Shown one piece after another: positions 1 through 5,376 of a DNA stretch of 6,745 nucleotides (the stretch's first letter is position 1; each line of letters starts with the position of its first letter). The translations under genes were made by a program, and so were the position numbers. A model generated the notes under the pieces. The model saw only the letters and a list, made by a program, of their open reading frames with translations. It ran no database searches and had not been told where the DNA came from. This DNA is from Promethearchaeota archaeon CR_4 (lineage in GTDB: Archaea > Asgardarchaeota > Lokiarchaeia > Sigyniarchaeales > CR-4). The stretch is taken from assembly GCA_001940655.1 (NCBI GenBank), contig MBAA01000029.1, forward strand, positions 2,462 through 9,206. The letters are read 5' to 3'.

Positions 1-218
1 AAAACCTAACTAAAGCATTTTCTCGGCAGAAATAGCATGGAATATCAGAGTAGATTATCTGCCACGAAGGCAGTTCTCGTAGGGATATGCATCTCCCTCC
101 TCAAGCGAATAAGGGAAATGACCAATTTCGGCAAAATCAGGAAAAAAAAACGGTCAACTTCGGAAGATAACCCTCTTAGTGCGTTGTTTTCAGACAACGG
201 TTCGTATGGGCAAAGACT

Positions 219-236
219 AAACGTGCCCGTTTTTTT
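219..236 (+). terminator. possible T-run terminator
   Basis: AAACG (219-223), a TGCC loop and CGTTT (228-232) form a weak 5-bp stem that runs into an unbroken T-tract ending at 236. This fits an intrinsic or T-tract terminator for a plus-strand transcript entering from the left. No complete gene is visible upstream to be terminated, and the stem is short. Confidence 0.25.
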
Positions 237-245
237 CACTTGAAC

Positions 246-253
246 TTTATATA
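246..253 (+). promoter_or_regulatory. TATA-box-like sequence (TTTATATA)
   Basis: TTTATATA matches the archaeal box A consensus. On the plus strand a start site would fall near 275, but the next plus-strand gene lies beyond the transposon at 1771. If the site is real, it may have been separated from its gene by insertion of the element at about 309-1730. Such AT words also occur by chance in DNA of this composition. Confidence 0.2.
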
Positions 254-308
254 GGGAAGTAGCAAAAGTAATGCCTAATGGAATTATAATTTAGGTCGGA
301 CTATAAAC

Positions 309-324
309 CGGATCCCTTGCTGTT
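309..324 (+). repeat. candidate left terminal inverted repeat
   Basis: CGGATCCCTTGCTGTT lies 5 bp beyond the transposase stop. It matches the reverse complement of 1715-1730 (CGGAGCGCCTGCTATT) at 12 of 16 positions. Position relative to the gene favours a real end, but a match of this quality between two flanks of this size is not rare by chance. Confidence 0.35.
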
Positions 325-328
325 CAGA

Positions 329-1036
329 TCACATATAATTTTTGTGCTTTTTTTTCCGTGCGCCAGAATTTGGAATCTTGATGGTGATTAACTTGTGCAG
401 ATTTTTGCGCAGCATTTGCGGGCGGAAGTCGAGCAAGTCCACGAGGTGCCCGACCGCGCCCTTTTCCTGCCGGAGGATGACGAACGTCTCAATCAGTTCC
501 TGCCAGTACTCCGGCGTCCGCCACCCGCTGAAGTGCATGAGTCTCTTGAAGGCGCTGAAGAACTCTTCCTCCGTGTTCGTCGTGATGCACTTGCCGGCAA
601 AATACGCGAGCAGTTGGGTGAACACGCGTGCTACCTCGGGGTCGCTGCCATACCGTGGCATGACCTGGACGACCCTGGGATCATAATGGAAGACGTGCAC
701 CTCCCCCTCTTTCGTGTAATTTTTACGCCCCCGTTTTTTTGGGCCCGCTTCTTTCTGCCTTGCCTTTTCCGTCTTCTCTGCCGCGATGACTTCCTTGGGC
801 CTATTCTTGCGCCCCTTCCTGCGCCCGGGTTTGCCGCCAGGCGCCTTGTTTTTCTTGTTATGTTTTGTGACCCGGGCGAAGAACGTGTTCCCTGCCTTGA
901 GGACGTCGCTCGTCGTGGCGGCGGTGGTGTAGTGCGCCACTGGCCCTTCCCACTTGATCACGTCGATGATGACCCGCCCGAACGGTGGTTTGTGCACGCA
1001 CCGCACGTGGGTGATGTTCACCCCGAGGAGGCGCAC
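329..1036 (-). CDS. DDE transposase, C-terminal part downstream of in-frame TAG
   Basis: This is the direct in-frame continuation of the 1043-1687 frame: TAG (1043-1045) is followed by GGA GTC GTG, and the GTG at 1036-1034 is only the first possible restart. It carries the rest of the RNase H-like core. The third catalytic acidic residue is most likely one of the three Glu at residues 156-158, in the TTNTEEEFFSAFKR motif. A very basic, low-complexity stretch (about residues 58-107, rich in Lys, Arg and Gly) sits before that helix and looks like an insertion loop. The end is lysine-rich and includes an eight-A run (348-355), a slippage-prone site. Without readthrough this piece lacks the DNA-binding part and the first two Asp, so it would be inactive alone. 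Whole gene about 452 codons; probably a recent pseudogene. Confidence 0.7.
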   Translation of the reverse strand: MRLLGVNITHVRCVHKPPFGRVIIDVIKWEGPVAHYTTAATTSDVLKAGNTFFARVTKHNKKNKAPGGKPGRRKGRKNRPKEVIAAEKTEKARQKEAGPKKRGRKNYTKEGEVHVFHYDPRVVQVMPRYGSDPEVARVFTQLLAYFAGKCITTNTEEEFFSAFKRLMHFSGWRTPEYWQELIETFVILRQEKGAVGHLVDLLDFRPQMLRKNLHKLITIKIPNSGARKKKHKNYM

Positions 1037-1042
1037 GACTCC

Positions 1043-1687
1043 CTAGTACGCGGTGAAGTCGTCCGTGGCGATGACTTCCACGCCCCGCTTCATGCGTTTC
1101 ATTGCTTTCTGGAAGTGCGGGAGCAAGATGTCCACGGACCGGTGCCGCGTCAGGAACGCGTCGAGGACCTTCCCTTGCTCGTTCCGCATGGCAACGATGT
1201 ACCACTGGTCCCCCTGGATGGTCAGGAATGTCTCGTCGCAGAAGATGACCTTGCCGTCCCGGGGGAACTCCTTGTATCGTTTGCTCTCGGCAAGCGCGTG
1301 GAGCTTGCGCACGAGCGCTGCCAGGAGGCGAGATGCTGCGGACTCGGAGAGATCGAACTTGGCCGCGAGCTGTTGCAGGTCGACCCGCCCGCCCTTGAGG
1401 GCTCGCTTGAGCAGCTGCTTCAGTTGCCCGAAGAGCGCGTGGAAGTAACGGGACGTGTGGGGGTAGAAGTTCCGCCCGCACGTGTTGCAATGGTATTGCT
1501 GGGGGCACCCCTTCACGCTCGTGTCGTGCCCGTTCCGTTTAACCTCGTGCCGGCGCTCGTGGGGCCGCTGGCCGGGGCACTGCACGTCGAAGTGGAATTC
1601 GGCGTCGTTTCCACCGAGGTTGATCGTGATGGTGCCCGCCCACGAGGGGTTCCCGAAAGAGACGGGAGGTTCTACTGCTTGTGCCAT
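1043..1687 (-). CDS. DDE transposase, N-terminal part (ends at in-frame TAG)
   Basis: This is the N-terminal half of a transposase that would cut and join the ends of the surrounding element. Cys residues at 37, 61, 67 and 70 (the last pair CNTCGRNF) suggest a zinc-binding DNA-recognition module. A helix-turn-helix follows (about residues 104-128, LAAKFDLSESAASRLL). The catalytic core begins with D151 in the FCDET motif and has the second Asp at 209/210 in IATDDFTAY. The frame ends four residues later in TAG, which reads straight on into the rest of the core. The ATG at 1687 is the best start; the frame is open back to a stop at 1736-1738, but no other good start or ribosome site is seen. The gene is GC-rich, unlike its flanks. 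Transposase identity is firm from the motif order; the family is uncertain. Confidence 0.75.
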   Translation of the reverse strand: MAQAVEPPVSFGNPSWAGTITINLGGNDAEFHFDVQCPGQRPHERRHEVKRNGHDTSVKGCPQQYHCNTCGRNFYPHTSRYFHALFGQLKQLLKRALKGGRVDLQQLAAKFDLSESAASRLLAALVRKLHALAESKRYKEFPRDGKVIFCDETFLTIQGDQWYIVAMRNEQGKVLDAFLTRHRSVDILLPHFQKAMKRMKRGVEVIATDDFTAY

Positions 1688-1714
1688 GACGCAAGGATAA
1701 CCAATTCCAGATGA

Positions 1715-1730
1715 AATAGCAGGCGCTCCG
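1715..1730 (-). repeat. candidate right terminal inverted repeat
   Basis: Read on the minus strand this is CGGAGCGCCTGCTATT, matching the left end (309-324) at 12 of 16 positions. It lies 27 bp upstream of the transposase ATG. No duplicated target sequence is seen at 1731 onward compared with the bases before 309. Confidence 0.35.
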
Positions 1731-1751
1731 CCAATTTAGTGGTTCTAGCGA

Positions 1752-1761
1752 CATTTATAAG
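1752..1761. promoter_or_regulatory. TATA-like box between transposase and GIY-YIG gene
   Basis: CATTTATAAG on plus (CTTATAAATG on minus) is a good archaeal-type TATA box in either direction. On the minus strand it would start transcription near 1730, about 43 nt before the transposase ATG, which is plausible. On the plus strand it lies only about 14 bp from the ATG at 1771, too close for a standard leaderless start. I therefore favour the transposase direction, weakly. The box lies outside the proposed element end. Confidence 0.25.
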
Positions 1762-1770
1762 AGTTCGTTC

Positions 1771-2118
1771 ATGGCATGGGAACCGGTAAAAAGTCCATAC
1801 ATTATTCAAAATACGAAAAATTGTCTAGTAAAAATCGGAAGGTCCGCCAATCCAACAAGGAGAATCAAGACAATTGAAAAAGTGGAGGGCGCTCAAATGG
1901 CAGTCTTGAAAATCCTTTATGGGAACCGTGAAGAGGAATTGCGAGTTAAGTTGTTCAAATACGTAGTGCTCCACGAATGGTATTATAAAACTTATTCAAT
2001 CTGGCACGTCTCTTATGAATGGTTCTCTCCCCAATGCATGGAGGTGCTTGGTTACTTCCTCTGGTTTGGTGAATTTCCAAAGGCCGTAGAACATAATCAA
2101 TTTTCTAAGGTACATTAA
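1771..2118 (+). CDS. GIY-YIG superfamily nuclease (T5orf172/MUG113-like)
   Basis: This 115-residue protein has the pattern of the short GIY-YIG nucleases: YIIQ (residues 10-13), then LVKIGRSANPTRRIK (about 19-33) with the KIG core and the conserved Arg. An acidic helix around residues 51-62 (REEELRVKLFKY) is the usual place of the metal-binding Glu, and YEWFS (about 81-85) matches the EWF end motif. About 20 extra residues (LHEWYYKTYSIWHVS) separate helix and EWF, an unusual insertion. Relatives make single-strand cuts in DNA and occur in phages, mobile elements and homing systems. The gene stands alone between a transposon and an integrase remnant. No ribosome binding site precedes the ATG, and the next in-frame ATG is far downstream. 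The family call comes from motifs only, not from a search. Confidence 0.6.
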   Translation: MAWEPVKSPYIIQNTKNCLVKIGRSANPTRRIKTIEKVEGAQMAVLKILYGNREEELRVKLFKYVVLHEWYYKTYSIWHVSYEWFSPQCMEVLGYFLWFGEFPKAVEHNQFSKVH

Positions 2119-2175
2119 CTTAATCCTTTTCCCAGCATCCTTTCCGGCCACGGGAATTGGTCATCCCATCGCTAC

Positions 2176-2361
2176 TTGAGACTCGTAGAATCTAATGGAC
2201 GGTGTCAATTTAAGGGGAAACGGTATACTCTCGACCCACGCCTTGCAGGAACCTTGGTGCGAGTAAATCGTATCGGAGAAAGCGTTTGTGTTTATGATGT
2301 TAATGGCAATTTCATTTCGAATAAGACACTTGAAAATAGGTCTATCCTGAATTATTTTTAG
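2176..2361 (+). pseudogene. integrase/transposase C-terminal beta-barrel remnant
   Basis: The 61 residues contain SNGRCQFKGKRYTLDPRLAG followed by VRVNRIGESVCVYD and NGNF. This fits the small beta-barrel at the C-terminus of Mu/IS481-type DDE integrases, where a G-x-(F/L)-G-x-x-Y-x-L pattern is followed by a LAG-x-x-V-x-V strand. The catalytic core that should precede it is missing. The only start is a TTG at 2176, but the frame is open back to 2119, directly after the TAA of the GIY-YIG gene in the same frame. The upstream residues (LNPFPSILSGHGNW) could be more of the relic. It is best read as the tail of an old, deleted transposase. It could instead be a small independent gene, but no ribosome site supports that. 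Confidence 0.45.
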
Positions 2362-2661
2362 TGTTCACTTAAAATGTGTGTGATTAAACAATCCCTTTGT
2401 TTATCACAAAACAATGGAAATAACGTGATGATCTCCCGGACTTCCTTTTCAACTATTCCCCATATATATTCGGTTAATCGGCAGATTTTCTCGCCCCTAT
2501 TAGGTCGCCTATTAATTTTTTAAAATCTTGTTTCAATTGGATATAATTGGCGGGAAACACGTAGAAGGGAATAGATCTTTTCCTTCACCTACTCTCTGAA
2601 TAGTGAGAAATATAGATATCAAAAGTTCCGTTAAAGACACTTAGGGGATAGAAATCCAAGC
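2362..2661. other. AT-rich intergenic gap
   Basis: No coding frame of note is seen on either strand. The stretch contains a bulged hairpin (2380-2407), a CCTATTA direct repeat (in CCCCTATTAGGTCGCCTATTAA, about 2495-2516) and an AATTGG direct repeat around a TATAAT-like word (2542-2547) with no partner box. It separates the integrase remnant from the 3' end of the 555-residue nuclease gene on the other strand. No clear terminator for that minus-strand gene is visible. Confidence 0.5.
2380..2407. repeat. bulged inverted repeat, 11-bp stem
   Basis: GTGAT (2380-2384) pairs with ATCAC (2403-2407), and AAACAA (2386-2391) with TTGTTT (2397-2402). One T bulges at 2385 and the loop is TCCCT. It begins 18 bp after the end of the integrase remnant. 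It has no following T-run on plus, so it is not a standard intrinsic terminator. It may be a protein-binding palindrome or the scar of a mobile element end. Confidence 0.4.
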
Positions 2662-4329
2662 TCAAGAAACGACTGTAAATTCTGATTTATCTTTTACTCT
2701 AGAGAGAGGAAATAAAATTTCAAAATTGCCGATGGATACCTTCTGATACCCAATAGTCTCTTCAAGATATGGTAATCGAGGATAATGCTCAAGCAATTTG
2801 ATTATAGCAGGTTGGTTATTATTTCTCTCGAAAATATTGGAAAGAATCAAGTAGTTCAAAATCAAAAATGTTTGATTAACAAATTCTGTGCCTAAATATG
2901 CGTCAGTGACGATTAGAAATATTTTTCGCATATTTGATAATTCTGGTTTAAGTTCATGAATTGCTTGCTTGATAAGAGATGGTCGATTTTGGCAAACATC
3001 TTCCAAGGAAAGAAGCTGCTCTTGAGCTTTTACCAATTGATCATCTGCATTACGCATTTCCAGTTCAGAATCAGGTTCTTTCAAGGCCTTCGCCTCGATG
3101 AAAAATATTACCTCCTCGTTCCATGCTGCAACATCGATATCGCCTGCAATTGTGTTTTGATGTATATTGGTCGAGTAATTCCTATTTACGATTGTAAAGA
3201 AACCAGTACTATCAAAAAGATTCTTTATCCGATTTATTAACTGTTCAGAAAAGATATCTGCCCAACCCCCTCGAGTCGTGTAAAACTTATTGTCATACAG
3301 AGAAATACTGTGGCGGTAATTTCTTACTAGATTGTTTGTAGTTATTAGGTTTGGAAGGATAATTATTTTCGAATCTAATTTAAATAAATACGCGATCTGC
3401 ACGTCTTCGTTGCTACGGTTTGGATTGTACGTGAACAACTCCAAAATTGTCTCAATGTCCTTGGAATTCAAACCCTTAGCAATGAGATTTGTTCTAAAAT
3501 CGTCTAAATCATGAATAATTACAAGCGGTTCTTTCTGATATCTATATTGATTACAGAGGATATTTTCATTGATTAAAATACTAGCGAGACTAAACAAATA
3601 ACTCCAGAATTTTGTCAAAACCTCCAGCGTTAAACCGCGGTAGGGTTTCTGAAAAAATAGCTTGTCATTAAAATAACCATCAACCATTTGCTTGATGTGG
3701 AGTTCAGCAATTTCGGTGATACGAACTTCCCAGAAAATATGAATTTCTTTTTTAGTTGGTGCCTTTCTTGAATACAGGATAAAGAATTGTTGTGTGGCAA
3801 TACCTGATTTCTCAAGAAGTAATTGATGAACATTTATATCATCCAGGTTCCGAAAATGTTGCTCCCTTGCCCAAAGCGAAGGTTTATCAAAATTGAATTT
3901 AACCTGATTTGAACTGATCTCGATTGAATATCGCCCGTTATAGTGTTGTTTGGTAAAATCTTCGAACACCCGGTAGTTTCCCGACAATTGAATGTAATTT
4001 TCGGCTTCTTTGATTAAGCCTTTATATGAATTGCGCTCTAAAATAGCGTTTATCTCTTTTTTCCGAGGGGAATGCTTATACACCCACTTAACAGCATAAT
4101 TCAAACCATCATTTCGATGTGGGTATGCGAGATCTGGGGATAATCCTGTTCTTACTAGCTCTGCGGGATCCATAAGACGCTCGTATGCGAAAAACAACGC
4201 TAATAATGCCTCGTTCGCGTCATTTTTTAAGAATAAGTGATTTTTGCAAATGGCATCAATCTGTTTTTCAATATCTTTGAATTCTTGAGTGACTAAATTG
4301 CGTTCATTCGGCAGATCGGACTTTACCAA
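2662..4329 (-). CDS. large protein with C-terminal PD-(D/E)XK nuclease-like domain
   Basis: In this 555-residue protein the C-terminal region holds the signature of a PD-(D/E)XK nuclease: GDIDVAAW (residues 396-403, metal-binding Asp 397/399), a beta-strand, then IEAKAL with E412 and K414, and a following helix with Gln and Lys (about 431-439, QLVKAQEQ). This core typically cuts DNA in Mrr-type restriction, repair or defence proteins. About 380 residues before it match nothing I recognise; they look globular and soluble, with no signal peptide or membrane segment. The start is TTG at 4329: a TAA lies immediately upstream, AGGTG sits 7 nt before it, and the first ATG would remove more than 50 residues. 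The coding is AT-rich like the surroundings. It precedes no other gene on its strand in the window; the upstream co-directional gene is another nuclease 152 bp away. No methyltransferase partner is visible. Confidence 0.7.
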   Translation of the reverse strand: MVKSDLPNERNLVTQEFKDIEKQIDAICKNHLFLKNDANEALLALFFAYERLMDPAELVRTGLSPDLAYPHRNDGLNYAVKWVYKHSPRKKEINAILERNSYKGLIKEAENYIQLSGNYRVFEDFTKQHYNGRYSIEISSNQVKFNFDKPSLWAREQHFRNLDDINVHQLLLEKSGIATQQFFILYSRKAPTKKEIHIFWEVRITEIAELHIKQMVDGYFNDKLFFQKPYRGLTLEVLTKFWSYLFSLASILINENILCNQYRYQKEPLVIIHDLDDFRTNLIAKGLNSKDIETILELFTYNPNRSNEDVQIAYLFKLDSKIIILPNLITTNNLVRNYRHSISLYDNKFYTTRGGWADIFSEQLINRIKNLFDSTGFFTIVNRNYSTNIHQNTIAGDIDVAAWNEEVIFFIEAKALKEPDSELEMRNADDQLVKAQEQLLSLEDVCQNRPSLIKQAIHELKPELSNMRKIFLIVTDAYLGTEFVNQTFLILNYLILSNIFERNNNQPAIIKLLEHYPRLPYLEETIGYQKVSIGNFEILFPLSRVKDKSEFTVVS

Positions 4330-4336
4330 TTAATTA

Positions 4337-4341
4337 CACCT
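4337..4341 (-). promoter_or_regulatory. ribosome binding site deciding a TTG start
   Basis: On the minus strand AGGTG lies 7 nt before the TTG at 4329. Because a stop codon immediately precedes that TTG and no ATG or GTG is available nearby, this site is the main support for the chosen start of the 555-residue protein. Confidence 0.5.
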
Positions 4342-4430
4342 AGTGAGATTTACTAATTTTTTACATTTAGTTTTTTCGTCACGGTTAAGATCCCCCAAGT
4401 AGAAGATGAAGTAAATGAATCAAAACTCTC

Positions 4431-4457
4431 AATGCTCTTTCTAAGAATGCTATTTCT
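4431..4457. repeat. short direct repeat, 15-bp period
   Basis: AATGCTCTTTCT (4431-4442) and AATGCTATTTCT (4446-4457) match at 11 of 12 positions, separated by AAG. They lie in the 152-bp gap between the two minus-strand nuclease genes, just beyond the stop of the upstream one. It may be a minor duplication; no function is apparent. Confidence 0.4.
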
Positions 4458-4481
4458 CTCAGCAAAATTTTCGGGGAATGA

Positions 4482-4988
4482 CTAAATTTTACGAAAGAGT
4501 TTACTCAACGAGTCTTCAGGGCCAATCGTTACACAGTCAAGGATGGTGAATGTGCGGAAGAAGTTCCCGGACTTGCGACTCGTGCGGAGTGGGCAAACCT
4601 CGAGGATCCGGGAGATCGAAATGTAATACCACGTCTTGTAATCACTGTGTTCGTTCGAGATGGCGAGCCACAGCTTGGACCCGTGCTGGCGCTCCCACTC
4701 GGCCGCCCTCCTCGCGTCTCCCTCGTCGATGTGGAAATTCCTGAATTCCGCATCAAGCGTCCAGTCCTTCGCGTCCACGATGATCTTCGTGTATGTGTCC
4801 AAATACACGATGTAATCCGGCCGCTTGACACGCCCTTGGTAGATGCGCGCGAAGGATGCTATCGACTGATCCACGCGGTCCCATCCGTAAAGGTGGGCAT
4901 CGAAGTATTCTTGGATCCGCCTCTCCGCTTCATTCCAGATCTCAGTTCCATGTCTAAGTGCATAACTTTTGTTTTGACTTGAAAACAT
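4482..4988 (-). CDS. compact PD-(D/E)XK-type nuclease
   Basis: In this 168-residue protein RPDYIVYLD (residues 56-64) followed by KIIVDAKDW (68-76) gives the P-D ... D-x-K active-site pattern of the restriction-endonuclease-like fold. D58 and D72 would bind metal and K74 is catalytic. A basic and acidic helix follows (about 89-102, EGDARRAAEWERQH), then a beta-strand KLWLAIS, as expected for the rest of the core. The protein is little more than the nuclease domain, so DNA choice may come from a partner. The ATG at 4988 is the only good start (stop at 4995-4997), with no clear Shine-Dalgarno. The middle of the gene is distinctly GC-rich while both ends and both flanks are AT-rich, suggesting transfer. 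It ends in TAG. A 9-bp-arm inverted repeat (5000-5048) overlaps its probable promoter. It could be an orphan restriction, repair or mobile-element nuclease; no substrate is shown. Confidence 0.65.
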   Translation of the reverse strand: MFSSQNKSYALRHGTEIWNEAERRIQEYFDAHLYGWDRVDQSIASFARIYQGRVKRPDYIVYLDTYTKIIVDAKDWTLDAEFRNFHIDEGDARRAAEWERQHGSKLWLAISNEHSDYKTWYYISISRILEVCPLRTSRKSGNFFRTFTILDCVTIGPEDSLSKLFRKI

Positions 4989-4999
4989 ATTGCTTCAGA

Positions 5000-5048
5000 T
5001 AATATGCGACTTGATATGTATGAAAAGACAGGGCTCATCCGCATATTA
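5000..5048. repeat. inverted repeat with perfect 9-bp arms
   Basis: TAATATGCG (5000-5008) and CGCATATTA (5040-5048) are exact reverse complements, 31 bp apart. They sit 12-60 bp upstream of the ATG of the 168-residue nuclease gene, where its promoter should be. Paired operator half-sites for a regulator are a reasonable reading; a hairpin with a long loop is the alternative. Confidence 0.45.
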
Positions 5049-5146
5049 CCAAAAGTTCTTTTGTTTAATAATGGTTGATGACTCCCGTTGGGATAACCAG
5101 GGATCCTGCTCGCTAAAATGCGAATCTGGGACAAAATAACATCTCA

Positions 5147-5155
5147 TTTATAAAA
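5147..5155. promoter_or_regulatory. TATA-box-like sequence (TTTATAAAA)
   Basis: This is a near-symmetric archaeal-type TATA box. On plus it would start a transcript near 5177, at the head of a stretch rich in inverted repeats and far (about 280 nt) from the next protein start. On minus it would give a leader of about 135 nt for the 168-residue nuclease. Direction is undecided. Confidence 0.25.
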
Positions 5156-5160
5156 CGTAG

Positions 5161-5268
5161 ACGTGTAAAACACGTGATTTTGCTAGGAAATTCCTTGTTT
5201 CCTATGACATTTAAGATTGTATTATACTAACTACGGTAACTTAATGATGCAATAACTAGCAATCTTAA
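5161..5268 (+). other. possible structured RNA or structured DNA element
   Basis: Three inverted repeats follow one another: ACGTGT/ACACGT (5161-5166, 5170-5175, 3-nt loop), TAGGAAA/TTTCCTA (5184-5190, 5198-5204, 7-nt loop) and TTAAGATTG/CAATCTTAA (5211-5219, 5260-5268, 40-nt spacer). All arms match perfectly. No protein is encoded here, and a TATA-like box lies just upstream. A small RNA is possible, as is a set of protein-binding sites. I do not recognise a known RNA family, and the first stem would lie at or before the predicted start site. Confidence 0.25.
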
Positions 5269-5321
5269 TATTCTAGGGGTTTACGTGGATATCTTCAAAT
5301 ATCTACAACGGGACAACGGGT

Positions 5322-5342
5322 AGGGATAACGAGGTTATCCCT
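5322..5342. repeat. palindrome with perfect 9-bp arms, likely operator
   Basis: AGGGATAAC (5322-5330) and GTTATCCCT (5334-5342) are exact reverse complements around GAG. The half-site word GGGATAAC recurs at 5090-5097, and GATAACC again at 5422-5428, so several related sites lie within 340 bp upstream of the zinc-ribbon gene. A dimeric repressor site is the simplest reading. No T-run follows, so a terminator is unlikely. Confidence 0.45.
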
Positions 5343-5376
5343 GAACAAGGTAAACCAAAGATATTAAATAGGAGCG

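Larger units (their letters stand above)
1..308. other. non-coding left flank of the IS element
   Basis: I see no convincing gene here. Two short open frames lie on opposite strands over the same bases (37-243 plus, 45-239 minus); neither has a ribosome binding site or a recognisable domain. The stretch holds a hairpin with 6-bp arms, CGTTGT and ACAACG (182-187 and 194-199, 6-nt loop), a small hairpin running into a T-tract (219-236) and a TTTATATA box (246-253). It reads as AT-rich intergenic DNA into which the neighbouring element may have inserted. Confidence 0.5.
309..1730 (-). mobile_element. IS-like element with a TAG-interrupted DDE transposase
   Basis: A single minus-strand transposase gene fills this interval. 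It is GC-rich while both flanks are AT-rich, which marks it as foreign to its surroundings. The proposed ends rest on an imperfect 16-bp terminal inverted repeat (309-324 against 1715-1730 reversed, 12 of 16 matching) lying just outside the stop and start of the gene. No target-site duplication is visible next to these ends, so they may be off by some bases. The family is not assigned. The layout of N-terminal zinc-finger-like Cys residues, helix-turn-helix and DDE core resembles IS1595/IS6-type archaeal and bacterial elements, but I cannot place it more closely. Confidence 0.6.

Noticed and set aside
37..243. Two overlapping short frames on opposite strands (37-243 plus, 45-239 minus)
   Set aside because: They have no ribosome binding sites and no recognisable domains, and the minus one needs a GTG start. 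They cannot both be genes, and neither is supported.
858..1508. A 216-codon minus-strand open frame inside the transposase
   Set aside because: It lies in another frame of the same strand, is rich in Arg, Ala, Pro and His as expected for a shifted GC-rich gene, and has no motif.
395..1714. A 439-codon plus-strand open frame across the whole transposon
   Set aside because: It is antisense to the transposase, which shows zinc-finger-like, helix-turn-helix and DDE motifs. The plus frame has a skewed composition and no motif; long antisense frames are common in GC-rich genes.
2542..2547. TATAAT as a bacterial -10 box
   Set aside because: No TTGACA-like box is found about 17 bp upstream, and no gene follows on plus; it is likely chance in AT-rich DNA.
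4529..4982. Shadow frames of the 168-residue nuclease (4529-4831 minus, 4647-4982 plus)
   Set aside because: They overlap the motif-bearing frame and show the biased composition of shadows in a GC-rich segment.
5321..5330. TAGGGATAAC matches the first ten bases of the I-SceI homing site
   Set aside because: The remaining eight bases differ and the sequence is explained better by the local palindrome; treated as coincidence.
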